A stretch of DNA of 64,000 nucleotides from Thermoplasmata archaeon (lineage in GTDB: Archaea; Thermoplasmatota; Thermoplasmata; Methanomassiliicoccales; Methanomethylophilaceae). The notes under the pieces were generated by a model, which was not told the origin of the DNA, did not search any database, and saw nothing but the letters and a program-made list of their open reading frames with translations. Of the stretch, positions 17,335 through 25,561 are shown in pieces. The first letter of the stretch is position 1. Each line of letters starts with the position of its first letter. The stretch lies in assembly GCA_015063235.1 (NCBI GenBank), contig SUSW01000022.1, positions 62,001-126,000 on the forward strand, given 5' to 3'. A program made the translations under genes and the position numbers.

Positions 17335-18288
17335 TCACTCGAAATCTGTAGGTACGCCGGCTGCCTTCTCTCCCATATCGAAGCATCCGATGGCAGCAAC
17401 CGCGCCGATCACACCCTTATTCTGTCCGAACAGGGATATTATCTGAACTCCGCACTCCTCAGCTACTTTTATGGCATCCTCGGGTTTGTAAAGGACCGTC
17501 TTGCAACTCCATCCGAACTCAGACAGCTTCTCCGGGATATCCAGACCCTGGAAGACGGTTAGGATGGCATCCTCGGAATAAGACTCCTTCTTGACGAAAT
17601 CCACTGCATACTCGATCAATGCCGGGATCTCCGACTCCTTGACCGCAAATGAAATGGCGGTACCGCAGCAGTTGGTGGTCTTATTGGGTGCATTCGGATT
17701 GAGCTGTACTATCTTATGCTCGATGAATTTGCCGATAGGGCATTGGGTCCCCAGTTTGAGTCCGGTGACCCATGTCGCACCCTTCTCTTTCGTATCCGTA
17801 TCGTCGATAGCGATGATCACACGGACCAGTTTGGGGGTGATGATATCCACGTGTGCTACATGGCCTCCTCCCATCTTGAAGTCGTCTGGGTATTCCGTGC
17901 GGATCACATCCGGGCAGGCAGGCATGCATGCCCCTATGCCCACAGTCGCTCCGGCCATGGCATACCATGTGGAGCGGACCTCTTCTCCTTCTATCTTGAT
18001 GGCGCTGATACCCATCGATCCGAGCTGCTGGGAGACAGGACCGAACTTGAGCTCCCCCTCCCCTATGGATGCATCGGTGATCAACATGGTAGACTTCAGT
18101 CTGACAGTATTTATGACTCCGCCACTGCGACGCCTGTTGACCGCATCCCACTCGGCCGGACCGACAGAAGAACATGTCTCGATGAATTGAACTCTGCCTG
18201 ACTTCTCGTCGACCATCGTCAGGAAACGCTTGCAGAACATCCTTCCAGACTTCGCCTGCACCTCTTCGGGCGTTAGAATCTGTACCAT
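17335..18288 (-). CDS. Methanogenesis marker protein 11
   Basis: This 317-residue protein belongs to the methanogenesis marker 11 family (TIGR03280), found almost only in methanogens and without an agreed function. It contains VIIAIDDTDTKEKGATW, the DDTD motif of the TiaS-like (tRNA-Ile2 agmatinylcytidine synthase) domain, and several conserved cysteines (CMPACPD, NCCGTA). The TiaS-like fold suggests ATP-dependent chemistry on RNA or a small substrate, but this is inference. It lies between kptA and uppS, 10 and 4 bases apart. Confidence 0.88.
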   Translation of the reverse strand: MVQILTPEEVQAKSGRMFCKRFLTMVDEKSGRVQFIETCSSVGPAEWDAVNRRRSGGVINTVRLKSTMLITDASIGEGELKFGPVSQQLGSMGISAIKIEGEEVRSTWYAMAGATVGIGACMPACPDVIRTEYPDDFKMGGGHVAHVDIITPKLVRVIIAIDDTDTKEKGATWVTGLKLGTQCPIGKFIEHKIVQLNPNAPNKTTNCCGTAISFAVKESEIPALIEYAVDFVKKESYSEDAILTVFQGLDIPEKLSEFGWSCKTVLYKPEDAIKVAEECGVQIISLFGQNKGVIGAVAAIGCFDMGEKAAGVPTDFE

Positions 18289-18298
18289 CTATCCACCA

Positions 18299-18955
18299 TC
18301 ACTCTGAATCGTCAGTGCTGTACTCGTCCGGGTCGGCGACGAATATCGCCTCCGGGGGAACGGTCTTGCACAGATAGACAGTGCGTGCCGCCTTTCCGAT
18401 ATCGGAACCCATGTCCATGCAGACATCGGTATCTATGCCCAAAATGATAGGGTCTTCTGTGTGGACCTGTCCGGCACGCATCGCGTCGCCGAAGGTCCTT
18501 GAAAGGTGCACCATGGAACGATCTGTGGGTACGATTCCGTTCTCAAGGATGTTCTGGACTTCATCCTCGTTAGTCGGGAAAAAGAGCTCCTCCGGTATAT
18601 TCTCGCAATCCAGCCTGATGTCCAGCTGGATAGTGTGGCCGTATGTGGCCCTGATCTTTCCGCCGGAAATAACGTATCTTCCTTTGGGATCGGTATCCAC
18701 AAGAGCCTCGAGATGCCTGATCCTGAGCCAATTCATGCGGGGATACAAATCCTTGATCTTATCCAGGACATCGCGAGTGGAGACGTATCCCTGTTCATTC
18801 ATTCTGAGGTTGTACTTGCCGTGCCTGAGTATTCCAGCCAAGGTCCTTCCGATTTTCTCAACTTCAAAATCGGACATTATGAACTTTCCTTCTTCCCCGC
18901 AGAACGGACAGCGCTCGCTGCGGTAATACCCATGCTCCTCACATTCTCTTATCAT
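18299..18955 (-). CDS. kptA: RNA 2'-phosphotransferase (Tpt1/KptA)
   Basis: The 218-residue product matches KptA/Tpt1, which removes a splice-junction 2'-phosphate from RNA using NAD+. A short zinc-ribbon-like N-terminus (CEEHGYYRSERCPFCGEEG) precedes the catalytic region with LAGILRHGKYNLRMNEQGYV, GHTIQLD and the MVHLSRTFGDAMRAG loop, where the conserved Arg and His residues bind NAD+ and RNA. The start overlaps the folD stop (ATGA). Archaeal tRNA splicing leaves no 2'-phosphate, so the true substrate is open. Confidence 0.92.
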   Translation of the reverse strand: MIRECEEHGYYRSERCPFCGEEGKFIMSDFEVEKIGRTLAGILRHGKYNLRMNEQGYVSTRDVLDKIKDLYPRMNWLRIRHLEALVDTDPKGRYVISGGKIRATYGHTIQLDIRLDCENIPEELFFPTNEDEVQNILENGIVPTDRSMVHLSRTFGDAMRAGQVHTEDPIILGIDTDVCMDMGSDIGKAARTVYLCKTVPPEAIFVADPDEYSTDDSE

Positions 18956-19839
18956 GATTTCACCCCTGAGGCCTTCTCAGCCGCCTTGACTGCGTTAGCC
19001 ATGAGCATACAAATTGTCATAGGCCCCACACCTCCGGGGACCGGTGTTATGGCGGAAGTCTTATCCTTCACATTATCGAAGTCTACATCTCCTACTAGCC
19101 TGCCGCCATTGGGACTGGTGGGATCTTCTATCCTGTTGGTGCCCACATCGATGACCACGGCACCCTCCTTGACCATATCCGCCGTTATAAAACGCGGTTT
19201 TCCGATGGCCACAATCAGGATATCGGCACGTCTTGTAAAATCCTCAAGATTCTTGGTATGCGAATGGACGACCGTCACGGTCGAGTCCATACCCATTCCT
19301 TTCTGCAGAAGCAAAACTGCCGTAGGTTTGCCGACTATGTTGCTGCGGCCCACGACGACCACGTTCTTTCCGTCAGTCTCTATTCCCGACCTGAGAAGCA
19401 TCTGGTGGATGCCTGCGGGCGTAGCGGGAAGGAAATCCGGATTACCTATCATAAGACGGCCCAGATTGCTGGGATGGAAGCAATCCACATCCTTAGCCGG
19501 ATCGATAGCTTCAATGACAGCATCTTCGTCGAGTCCTTTCGGCAGCGGAAGCTGGACCAGGAATCCATGGATCGCGGGATCTTCGTTGAGCTCCTTAACC
19601 TTGGCCATCAACTCATCCTGTGTCGTATCTGCTGGCATACGGATGATCAGGGATTTCATACCCAGTTCCTCGCACATCTCCCCTTTCTTCCTCACATAAA
19701 TCTGTGAAGCAGGGTCGTCCCCTACGAGGACTACAGCAAGTCCGGGCGTCACATTCTTGGATTTCAGGTACTCTATCCTTTCTCTGAGTTCGGCGTATAT
19801 CTCGGCCGAGACATCCTTACCTAAAATGAGCTTGGTCAT
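18952..19839 (-). CDS. folD: Methylenetetrahydrofolate dehydrogenase/cyclohydrolase
   Basis: This 295-residue bifunctional FolD interconverts methylene-, methenyl- and formyl-tetrahydrofolate. VGDDPASQIYVRKKGEMCEE carries the catalytic Tyr and Lys, GFLVQLPLPKGLDEDAVIEA the family loop, and VVGRSNIVGKPTAVLLLQ the NAD(P) site. The start MTKLILGKD was chosen; the longer reading from 19965 crosses a TATA-like TTATTATATAG. It leads the operon with kptA, marker 11, uppS and the radical SAM gene. FolD suits an archaeon relying on folate rather than tetrahydromethanopterin for one-carbon supply to purines (inference). Confidence 0.95.
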   Translation of the reverse strand: MTKLILGKDVSAEIYAELRERIEYLKSKNVTPGLAVVLVGDDPASQIYVRKKGEMCEELGMKSLIIRMPADTTQDELMAKVKELNEDPAIHGFLVQLPLPKGLDEDAVIEAIDPAKDVDCFHPSNLGRLMIGNPDFLPATPAGIHQMLLRSGIETDGKNVVVVGRSNIVGKPTAVLLLQKGMGMDSTVTVVHSHTKNLEDFTRRADILIVAIGKPRFITADMVKEGAVVIDVGTNRIEDPTSPNGGRLVGDVDFDNVKDKTSAITPVPGGVGPMTICMLMANAVKAAEKASGVKS

Positions 19840-19904
19840 GGCCCTCACGGTAGCCGACCAACCTTTTGTTGCTATATAATAATAAGGTAAGAGGGCACGT
19901 AAAA

Positions 19905-20516
19905 TTACGGGGCGTTCCTGAAAATCCAGCGATATCCGTATACGGTCAGTTCCTCGCCGGCACAAATCGTATCATCCGTGGATACCTTCTCGGCACCCAT
20001 GTGGTCATAGAATCCGAAATTGCAGTCGGTATCGGTATAAAAGAACACTCCGCTTCTGCCACAGGATTCCGCTATACGGCGTGCTTCATTGAGGATTCTC
20101 TTTCCAAGACCCAAGCCCTTACAGTCCTTGCTGACTATCAGCAACCTCAGTTCCGCCCAGTCAGAGCGCTTGTTGCGCTTTGCCGAACGCTCGTAGATAT
20201 GATGGAGATTTTCGATGTCCGCCTAGCATTCCCCGAATCCGGGATCGTCCTTCACCTGCGCATACACCTCGGCCAGATCACCGGAAGCATCGATAGTGCC
20301 CCCTTCCATGTCCCTTAGGACCAGAAGACCCTTTGGCTCCCCGTTCACCAGCATGGTCACCGATGCATTCGCACCGTTTATGCATTCCACGAGGTAATAT
20401 TCGGCCAGCTTCAGTGCCTTCTCCTGGGAGTACAGACTGAATCTCCACTCATCATCCAGTATCTTGGATAGAGCAGAATAATCCGATCTCTCAGTTGGCC
20501 TCATCTCGATTCCCAT
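19905..20516 (-). CDS. GNAT acetyltransferase with in-frame TAG (candidate pyrrolysine protein)
   Basis: Read as one frame this is a 203-residue GNAT-family N-acetyltransferase. Codons 1-97 give the N-terminal half (MGIEMRPTERSDYSALSKIL...), codon 98 is TAG (20223-20225), and codons 99-203 continue without frameshift into LLIVSKDCKGLGLGKRILNE, the acetyl-CoA-binding motif A, and FYDHMGAEKVS near the C-terminus, ending in TAA. Neither half alone is a complete GNAT domain. No other stop interrupts the frame and the sequence is not decayed. It may be decoded as pyrrolysine or another amino acid, or be a fresh nonsense mutation. The start overlaps the deacetylase stop (TAATG) in the RuBisCO operon. 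Confidence 0.75.
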
Positions 20517-21274
20517 TAAACCACCAGTATCGAGGGTGTGAAACCCTTATCGATTATACCTGTTATGACGGATTCGACATTGAAAATGTTAGTACGGACC
20601 TCACCCTCCGTCAACAGCCCGTTCTCTATGGATTCTACCATATGCCAGGAGTGCGTAGATATCAGCAATTCGCCATCAGATATGGAGGAAGCGAGTTCGA
20701 TATAGTCCTGCGGACACCTCTTCCCCTCATGCATCGGCCAAAGATATGCCGCTATCGTCTTCCCGTTCCTGTCTCTTCCCTTGGCGACAGGGTGCACAGT
20801 AACACTTCTGACATCAAAAATATGCTGTCCTGGCACTCCATATACAGATGAATCATGCCCTATCCCGAGCCTCACCAATTCATCGTACACCCTGTCATCC
20901 GTTTGCATGAAAGGGGCACGGAAGCACACGGGTCTCGCGACATTGTCTCTCACTGCCGAATATGCCCTGTCCATGACCTCAGGCAGGTCGTCTATGGCTG
21001 TCAGATCCTCATGGTCGTAGCCATGGAATCCGATGCACTGGTCCGCTAAGCATGAACAGTCGACCGTCTCCGCGGTCCTGCCCTCGACGAAGAACGTGCC
21101 TTTGATCCCAAGTCCGTCCAGCATATCCATTATCAGTGAGAGTCCCTTTTCCGAGGATCCGAACCTGGGCGCAACCCCATGGCCGCGGTCCTTGGAGCCT
21201 GCTGCCGACTGCCCGTCTATGTGGATGTTGGCATCGCGGTCCACATCCACTGTGAATACCAGCCTGTTCGTCAT
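20516..21274 (-). CDS. Polysaccharide deacetylase family protein
   Basis: This 252-residue protein has a NodB-type deacetylase fold: VFTVDVDRDAN with Asp10 and Asp12 (motif 1), FHGYDHEDL with His84 and His88 (metal ligands), CFRAPFMQTD (motif 3 with Arg119) and ISTHSWHM (motif 5). Such enzymes remove acetyl groups from amino sugars, and some relatives hydrolyse other amides. There is no signal peptide, so it should act in the cytoplasm. It overlaps the AMP phosphorylase gene upstream (ATGA) and the GNAT gene downstream, so a deacetylase and an acetyltransferase are made from one mRNA. Confidence 0.88.
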   Translation of the reverse strand: MTNRLVFTVDVDRDANIHIDGQSAAGSKDRGHGVAPRFGSSEKGLSLIMDMLDGLGIKGTFFVEGRTAETVDCSCLADQCIGFHGYDHEDLTAIDDLPEVMDRAYSAVRDNVARPVCFRAPFMQTDDRVYDELVRLGIGHDSSVYGVPGQHIFDVRSVTVHPVAKGRDRNGKTIAAYLWPMHEGKRCPQDYIELASSISDGELLISTHSWHMVESIENGLLTEGEVRTNIFNVESVITGIIDKGFTPSILVV

Positions 21275-22782
21275 CTCAGCTTGATATCGGAGACCCTCTT
21301 GATGAGCATCCCCTCGATATCGAAGGGATTGTTGCTCATGATGTACTCCTTAGCCCTCTTCAGCTTGACCTCGCTCTCGGCGTAGATCGTCAAGAGCTTC
21401 TCTCCAGCCTCGACCCTCTGTCCTTTCTTCTTGTAGAGGAACAATCCAGCCCCTTTATCCGAGGGGGAACCCGCAATCTTAGCCGTATTGACTATCTCCT
21501 TGTTGTAGATTGCGTGGACATATCCGGAATTGGATGAAACTAGATCGAAAGAGTACTTTCCGGGCTGCAGGTCAGTGGACTTGAGGTTGGGGTCCCCTCC
21601 CTGAGCCACCACGATCTCCATGAACTTCTTATGGGCCTCTCCCGACTCCAAGATCTCCTTCGCCTTGGCCATTCCGTTCGTCATCCCGGCCATCTCCAGT
21701 ATTATACCTGCGCATTCCAGCGCCTTTTCGACGACACTGGCCGGATGGTTGGAACCTTCAAGGATGCTTATGCATTCCCTGGCCTCGAGGTTAGGTCCGA
21801 TTGCATTGCCTATAGGCTGATCGGCATATGTGATGGCACACTCCACGTGGATCCCTATCTTCTCTCCCAGGCTCATCAGATCACGTGCATAGCCCTTCGC
21901 CGCTTCCAGAGTAGGGACCTTGGTGCCCGCACCTGTGGGAATGTCCACCAGAAGGTGCGTAGAGCCTATGGCGACCTTCTTGCTCATTATAGATGCGAGC
22001 ATCTGCGCCCTCGGGTTAATGCCCAAAGGATGCTCGATCTTGATGACCATATCGTCCACGGGTGCCAGGTTCATCGATCCGCCCCATGAGAACACACCCC
22101 CTACATCCTCTACGATGCTCATCAGCCTGGATGCCGGAATCTCCACGTCACAGAATGTCTCGACGAAATCCGATGTCCCGCATGCACTGCTAATCGCACG
22201 TGACGAGGTCTTTGGGATCGTAATGCCTACCGCAGCCACTATTGATACGACGATTGGGGTAATCTTGTTCCCCGGGACCCCTCCCAGGCTATGGAAGTCG
22301 AAGACCGGTTTCCTGTTGAACTCGATTATATCGCCTGTGTTGGCGATTGCCAAGGTGAAATCGGCTATCTCGTCGATATCCATCCCGTTGATGTACAGAG
22401 CGGTCAGCCATGCAGATATCTCGATTCTTGATAGTCTGTTCTCCAGAATGTCTCTCACGATATCGTTGATCTCATCCTTGCTCAGCTTTTCTCCGTCCAT
22501 CTTCTTGCGGATGAAACGAACGGATTCCGGAGGGTGGGTGAATATGATCTCCACCGTACCGTCCTTCCCTACGCCGGTCTTTTCGAGGATGGATGTCGGA
22601 ATGATGGCAGTTCCCGGTTCCACCATGTCTTCGGAATGGAATGCCAGTGCGATAGTGGAACGCTCTCCGGAGATCATGACACGGTCACCCTCCTTCACAC
22701 CAAGTTTGATACAATCCTCAGAGTCCAGCAGAATAAGCGGCTCCGAAGCATGCACATCGTATTTTTTGACCTTGAAAATCAT
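21271..22782 (-). CDS. deoA: AMP phosphorylase
   Basis: This 503-residue enzyme is an archaeal AMP phosphorylase, which splits AMP (also CMP and UMP) with phosphate into the base and ribose-1,5-bisphosphate. It has the archaeal N-terminal domain (about 1-85), then the pyrimidine-phosphorylase core with FHSLGGVPGNKITPIV and SSRAISSACGTSDFVE, and the C-terminal DVSSNSGYVHAI-like region. The ATG at 22780-22782 overlaps the rbcL stop; the longer start at 22794 is a GTG and less likely. It is step one of the AMP/RuBisCO pathway whose other two enzymes are just upstream. Confidence 0.94.
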   Translation of the reverse strand: MIFKVKKYDVHASEPLILLDSEDCIKLGVKEGDRVMISGERSTIALAFHSEDMVEPGTAIIPTSILEKTGVGKDGTVEIIFTHPPESVRFIRKKMDGEKLSKDEINDIVRDILENRLSRIEISAWLTALYINGMDIDEIADFTLAIANTGDIIEFNRKPVFDFHSLGGVPGNKITPIVVSIVAAVGITIPKTSSRAISSACGTSDFVETFCDVEIPASRLMSIVEDVGGVFSWGGSMNLAPVDDMVIKIEHPLGINPRAQMLASIMSKKVAIGSTHLLVDIPTGAGTKVPTLEAAKGYARDLMSLGEKIGIHVECAITYADQPIGNAIGPNLEARECISILEGSNHPASVVEKALECAGIILEMAGMTNGMAKAKEILESGEAHKKFMEIVVAQGGDPNLKSTDLQPGKYSFDLVSSNSGYVHAIYNKEIVNTAKIAGSPSDKGAGLFLYKKKGQRVEAGEKLLTIYAESEVKLKRAKEYIMSNNPFDIEGMLIKRVSDIKLR

Positions 22783-24008
22783 TTGGATCCCCACATTTCC
22801 AATGCTGTTGCCAGTTCCTTATGGTCCTTGGCATATTCTTCCTTTGGGATTCCGGCATACACTGCATCGACTGCTTGGCTCATCGCCATCGCCCCTGCCC
22901 TGACACCTCCTGGGTGCCCTGCGACCCCGCCGCCGGCCTGTATCTGCACGTTGAATCCCGATTTCTTGACTATGTCCTCGACTATTCCGGGATAGACTCC
23001 GCCTGAACAGACAGGCATGACCGTCCTGTAGGGTACATCGCTGCCCAGACATGCTGTGAGGTTGCTGTCTTCCTTGGTGCTTCCAGACATCTTCCCTACG
23101 CCCAGGGTTCCGATGTGGAGTGCATCTCCTCCGCACATCCTGACCAGCTTGGTCAGCGGAAGCATCGCCACTCCGTGGAGCGGATCCTTGGTGAACGCCC
23201 CATGCATCGTCCTGTGGACATGTATGGGGACCTTGATAGATGGATCCTCTGCTATCGCCTGGACCGCGCCGAATCCGCATGTGATGACGTCTACCATGAT
23301 CTCTCTCGCACCCCACTCCTGGACCTTCTCGGCCAATTCGACGATCTTGTCGCCACGGGTACTGACGTTGATGGCATGCATCATCTTGTGGCCCTCGCTC
23401 TCCAATCTGTCAAGCGCCTCCGCGACCGCAATCGTCCTGTCCTCAATGGGGCAGAACTTCTGATCCACAAGGGTCTCGTCGTCCTTCGAGTTCGTAAGAC
23501 CTCCTGAACCTGCCTCGTAAACGTATTTCGCCGTATTCTTGGCATCGAGCCCTATCTTGGGCTTGACTATTGTACCGACAAGAGGTTTCTCGGGACGATC
23601 CAGCGCCTTCCTTATACCATCGGCGCCGAACTTGGGGCCTTTGAACTGATCGAGTATCTCCTTGGGGAATGTCACATCCTCCAGCCTGACCCCTTTCAGT
23701 GCACCCAATCCGAACAGGTTCCCTGCAATGACGCTCAGGATCTGCGGGACTGCTCCCACCTCTATGCTGAAATCCTCAGCCGGGAACTCCACTATGATCT
23801 GATCTCCTGAGATGTCAACTACCCTGGCCCCCAGGCTGTTGAAGATCTCGGTATTGAGCGTGGAGATCCCTGTCCATGTTCCCGTAGACTGTTCCGCCGC
23901 AATGGCCTCTGCCGCCTTCTCCATGGGAAGGTCGGTGGTCACACGGTATTTGCAGACTACGTACTTGTCCTGATCAACAGGCTCACCCAAGTGCAGATAT
24001 GAATCCAT
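22779..24008 (-). CDS. rbcL: Type III ribulose-bisphosphate carboxylase
   Basis: This 409-residue protein is an archaeal RuBisCO large subunit that carboxylates ribulose-1,5-bisphosphate to two 3-phosphoglycerates. Active-site residues are kept: Lys149 in VGTIVKPKIGL, Lys175-Asp-Asp-Glu178 for carbamylation and Mg2+ in GGLTNSKDDETL, His265/His269 in HVHRTMHG, loop-6 Lys306 in GTLGVGKMSG, and the phosphate-binding CSGGVYPG and GGGVAGHPGG. It should therefore be active. The TNS before the Lys differs from the usual D(F/L)I. The length fits form III. It lies between the isomerase and AMP phosphorylase genes of the same pathway. Confidence 0.95.
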   Translation of the reverse strand: MDSYLHLGEPVDQDKYVVCKYRVTTDLPMEKAAEAIAAEQSTGTWTGISTLNTEIFNSLGARVVDISGDQIIVEFPAEDFSIEVGAVPQILSVIAGNLFGLGALKGVRLEDVTFPKEILDQFKGPKFGADGIRKALDRPEKPLVGTIVKPKIGLDAKNTAKYVYEAGSGGLTNSKDDETLVDQKFCPIEDRTIAVAEALDRLESEGHKMMHAINVSTRGDKIVELAEKVQEWGAREIMVDVITCGFGAVQAIAEDPSIKVPIHVHRTMHGAFTKDPLHGVAMLPLTKLVRMCGGDALHIGTLGVGKMSGSTKEDSNLTACLGSDVPYRTVMPVCSGGVYPGIVEDIVKKSGFNVQIQAGGGVAGHPGGVRAGAMAMSQAVDAVYAGIPKEEYAKDHKELATALEMWGSK

Positions 24009-24012
24009 TTTC

Positions 24013-24939
24013 TCACTCCGTCATCAACTCTGTTCCGAATTTCCTTTGCATCACATCATATACCGATCCGGGGGAAATCAGCCCGACCTCGGTTATTATG
24101 CCGTCGATATAGTACGACGGCGTCACATCGAACACCGGATTGTATACCTTGACAGAATCTGGTATCTCTCCCGGCCTGACTACCTCAGATATCTCGCGCT
24201 CCTCGATCTTCACCAGGTCGCCCTGCAAAGATAAAGGTGAGAACTTGTAGGTCTCGCTGCAGACGTAGAACTGCACTCTGGCCTCATGGGCCGCCATGGC
24301 GACCTGTGAGGTCCCTATCTTGTTGACAAGATCGCCCTGGGATGTTATCGTATCTGCTCCTACGAACACCTTGTCCACGTCTTTCATCACCAGACGGACC
24401 GCGCTGTCGATGATCAGGGTCGTGTCCACGCCTTCCTTCGCGAGATCGTTGACGGTCAGTATCCCCTGCCTCCAGGGACGGGATTCGGTGGCGAAGACCT
24501 TGATATCCTTCCCCTGCCTGTGCGCTTCTGCAATGACGCCTATGGCAACGCTGCTGTTGCAGTGAGTCATTATGACGTCTCCATCCTCCACCCTTTTGGC
24601 ACCGATGCGCGCAATCGTCCTGACCGCTTCCTCCGACTCCTTTACGAACTCCTCCGCATTCCGGATCAGAAGCTCCCTGGCGTCATCCACACGATCTACC
24701 TGATTAACTCCCCTGGCCGCCGCCTGAACCCCGTTCCAGAGAGAGACAGCAGTAGGCCTTGAATCCAAAAGGACCCTCATAGCCTCATCCAGGTCCTTCC
24801 TGAAATCTGTATAATCGCTTCCTGTGTAGTTCTTGGCGAAAGTGCCTACAGCACGGGCGCCGGCCCTAGCTATCCTACCTGCTCCGCGTATCTTCATATC
24901 GCGGATTTCCTGAGCCGTCGAAACTACATCCTGGTCCAT
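24013..24939 (-). CDS. e2b2: Ribose-1,5-bisphosphate isomerase
   Basis: This 308-residue protein is related to eIF2B-alpha and fits the archaeal ribose-1,5-bisphosphate isomerase, which converts the product of AMP phosphorylase to ribulose-1,5-bisphosphate. Visible motifs are IRGAGRIARAGARAVG near the N-terminus, VIMTHCNSSVAIGVI with the catalytic Cys, and FVGADTITSQGDLVNKIGTS with the catalytic Asp. Its position 4 bases upstream of RuBisCO favours this over a translation factor or methylthioribose-phosphate isomerase. It is the first gene of the operon. Confidence 0.93.
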   Translation of the reverse strand: MDQDVVSTAQEIRDMKIRGAGRIARAGARAVGTFAKNYTGSDYTDFRKDLDEAMRVLLDSRPTAVSLWNGVQAAARGVNQVDRVDDARELLIRNAEEFVKESEEAVRTIARIGAKRVEDGDVIMTHCNSSVAIGVIAEAHRQGKDIKVFATESRPWRQGILTVNDLAKEGVDTTLIIDSAVRLVMKDVDKVFVGADTITSQGDLVNKIGTSQVAMAAHEARVQFYVCSETYKFSPLSLQGDLVKIEEREISEVVRPGEIPDSVKVYNPVFDVTPSYYIDGIITEVGLISPGSVYDVMQRKFGTELMTE

Positions 24940-24987
24940 GGTCGGGTATCAGGAACTATCGATAAGAACGTTGAGGTGCACTTCACT

Positions 24988-25479
24988 TCAGGTTCGGAGC
25001 ACCGTGTCTCTCACGAGCCTGCGTGCCTCATCCAGACCGAAGGTGAGATAGACGGCTGCGATAAGGGCCTCGAAACAGTCGGCGCGCATGTTCTCCTCTA
25101 TGGATCTGCCGTTCTTCAGGTGTCCATTCCCCACCCTCATGACGGAATCGATATCGGGACCGTTCTCCATTATCCTCTGCGACAGCATACGGTTGGCCAC
25201 CTTGTCCTGCTTGTAGTCGGTCATCGGACCCTCCGTCAGGTCTGTATCCTTGTAAACATGTTCACACACAAGGAACTCCAGAACGGCATCACCGAGGAAC
25301 TCCAAACGTTCATAGGAAGGTATCTTCCTGGGCGGATCCATATCGGCAGCCTCATTGGAATAGCTGTCGTGAGTAAGAGCCTCACAGAAAAGAGCCAGCT
25401 GATCCTCTTTCAGCCCCCTGTAACAAAACGGGGGCTTTGCCAGGAACTCGCGAACGTTCTTCTCGAAATCCGATTCCAT
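24988..25479 (-). CDS. rnc: Ribonuclease III, catalytic domain only
   Basis: The 163-residue product is a class I RNase III catalytic domain without the dsRNA-binding domain. ERLEFLGDAVLEFLV (57-71) holds the signature with Glu60 and Asp64, and ADCFEALIAAVY has Asp134 and Glu137, completing the four-acid metal site. It should cleave double-stranded RNA as a dimer. RNase III is uncommon in archaea. The gene lies 48 bases upstream of the RuBisCO operon on the same strand and diverges from the second TAG-containing GNAT gene. Confidence 0.92.
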   Translation of the reverse strand: MESDFEKNVREFLAKPPFCYRGLKEDQLALFCEALTHDSYSNEAADMDPPRKIPSYERLEFLGDAVLEFLVCEHVYKDTDLTEGPMTDYKQDKVANRMLSQRIMENGPDIDSVMRVGNGHLKNGRSIEENMRADCFEALIAAVYLTFGLDEARRLVRDTVLRT

Positions 25480-25561
25480 GCTACCTCCATCCTGTAATCG
25501 GTATAAAAGGAATGGACTGCGGACCTGAATCTATTTTACCACGTTTCAGATACGGCTGAAC

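Noticed and set aside
18506..19699. 397-codon plus-strand frame opposite kptA and folD
   Set aside because: Both genes on the other strand are clear family members; this frame is a long shadow.
19905..20516. Reading the first TAG-split GNAT as two separate genes
   Set aside because: The downstream part would need a TTG start inside a conserved strand and would lack half of the acetyltransferase fold; both parts are in the same frame.
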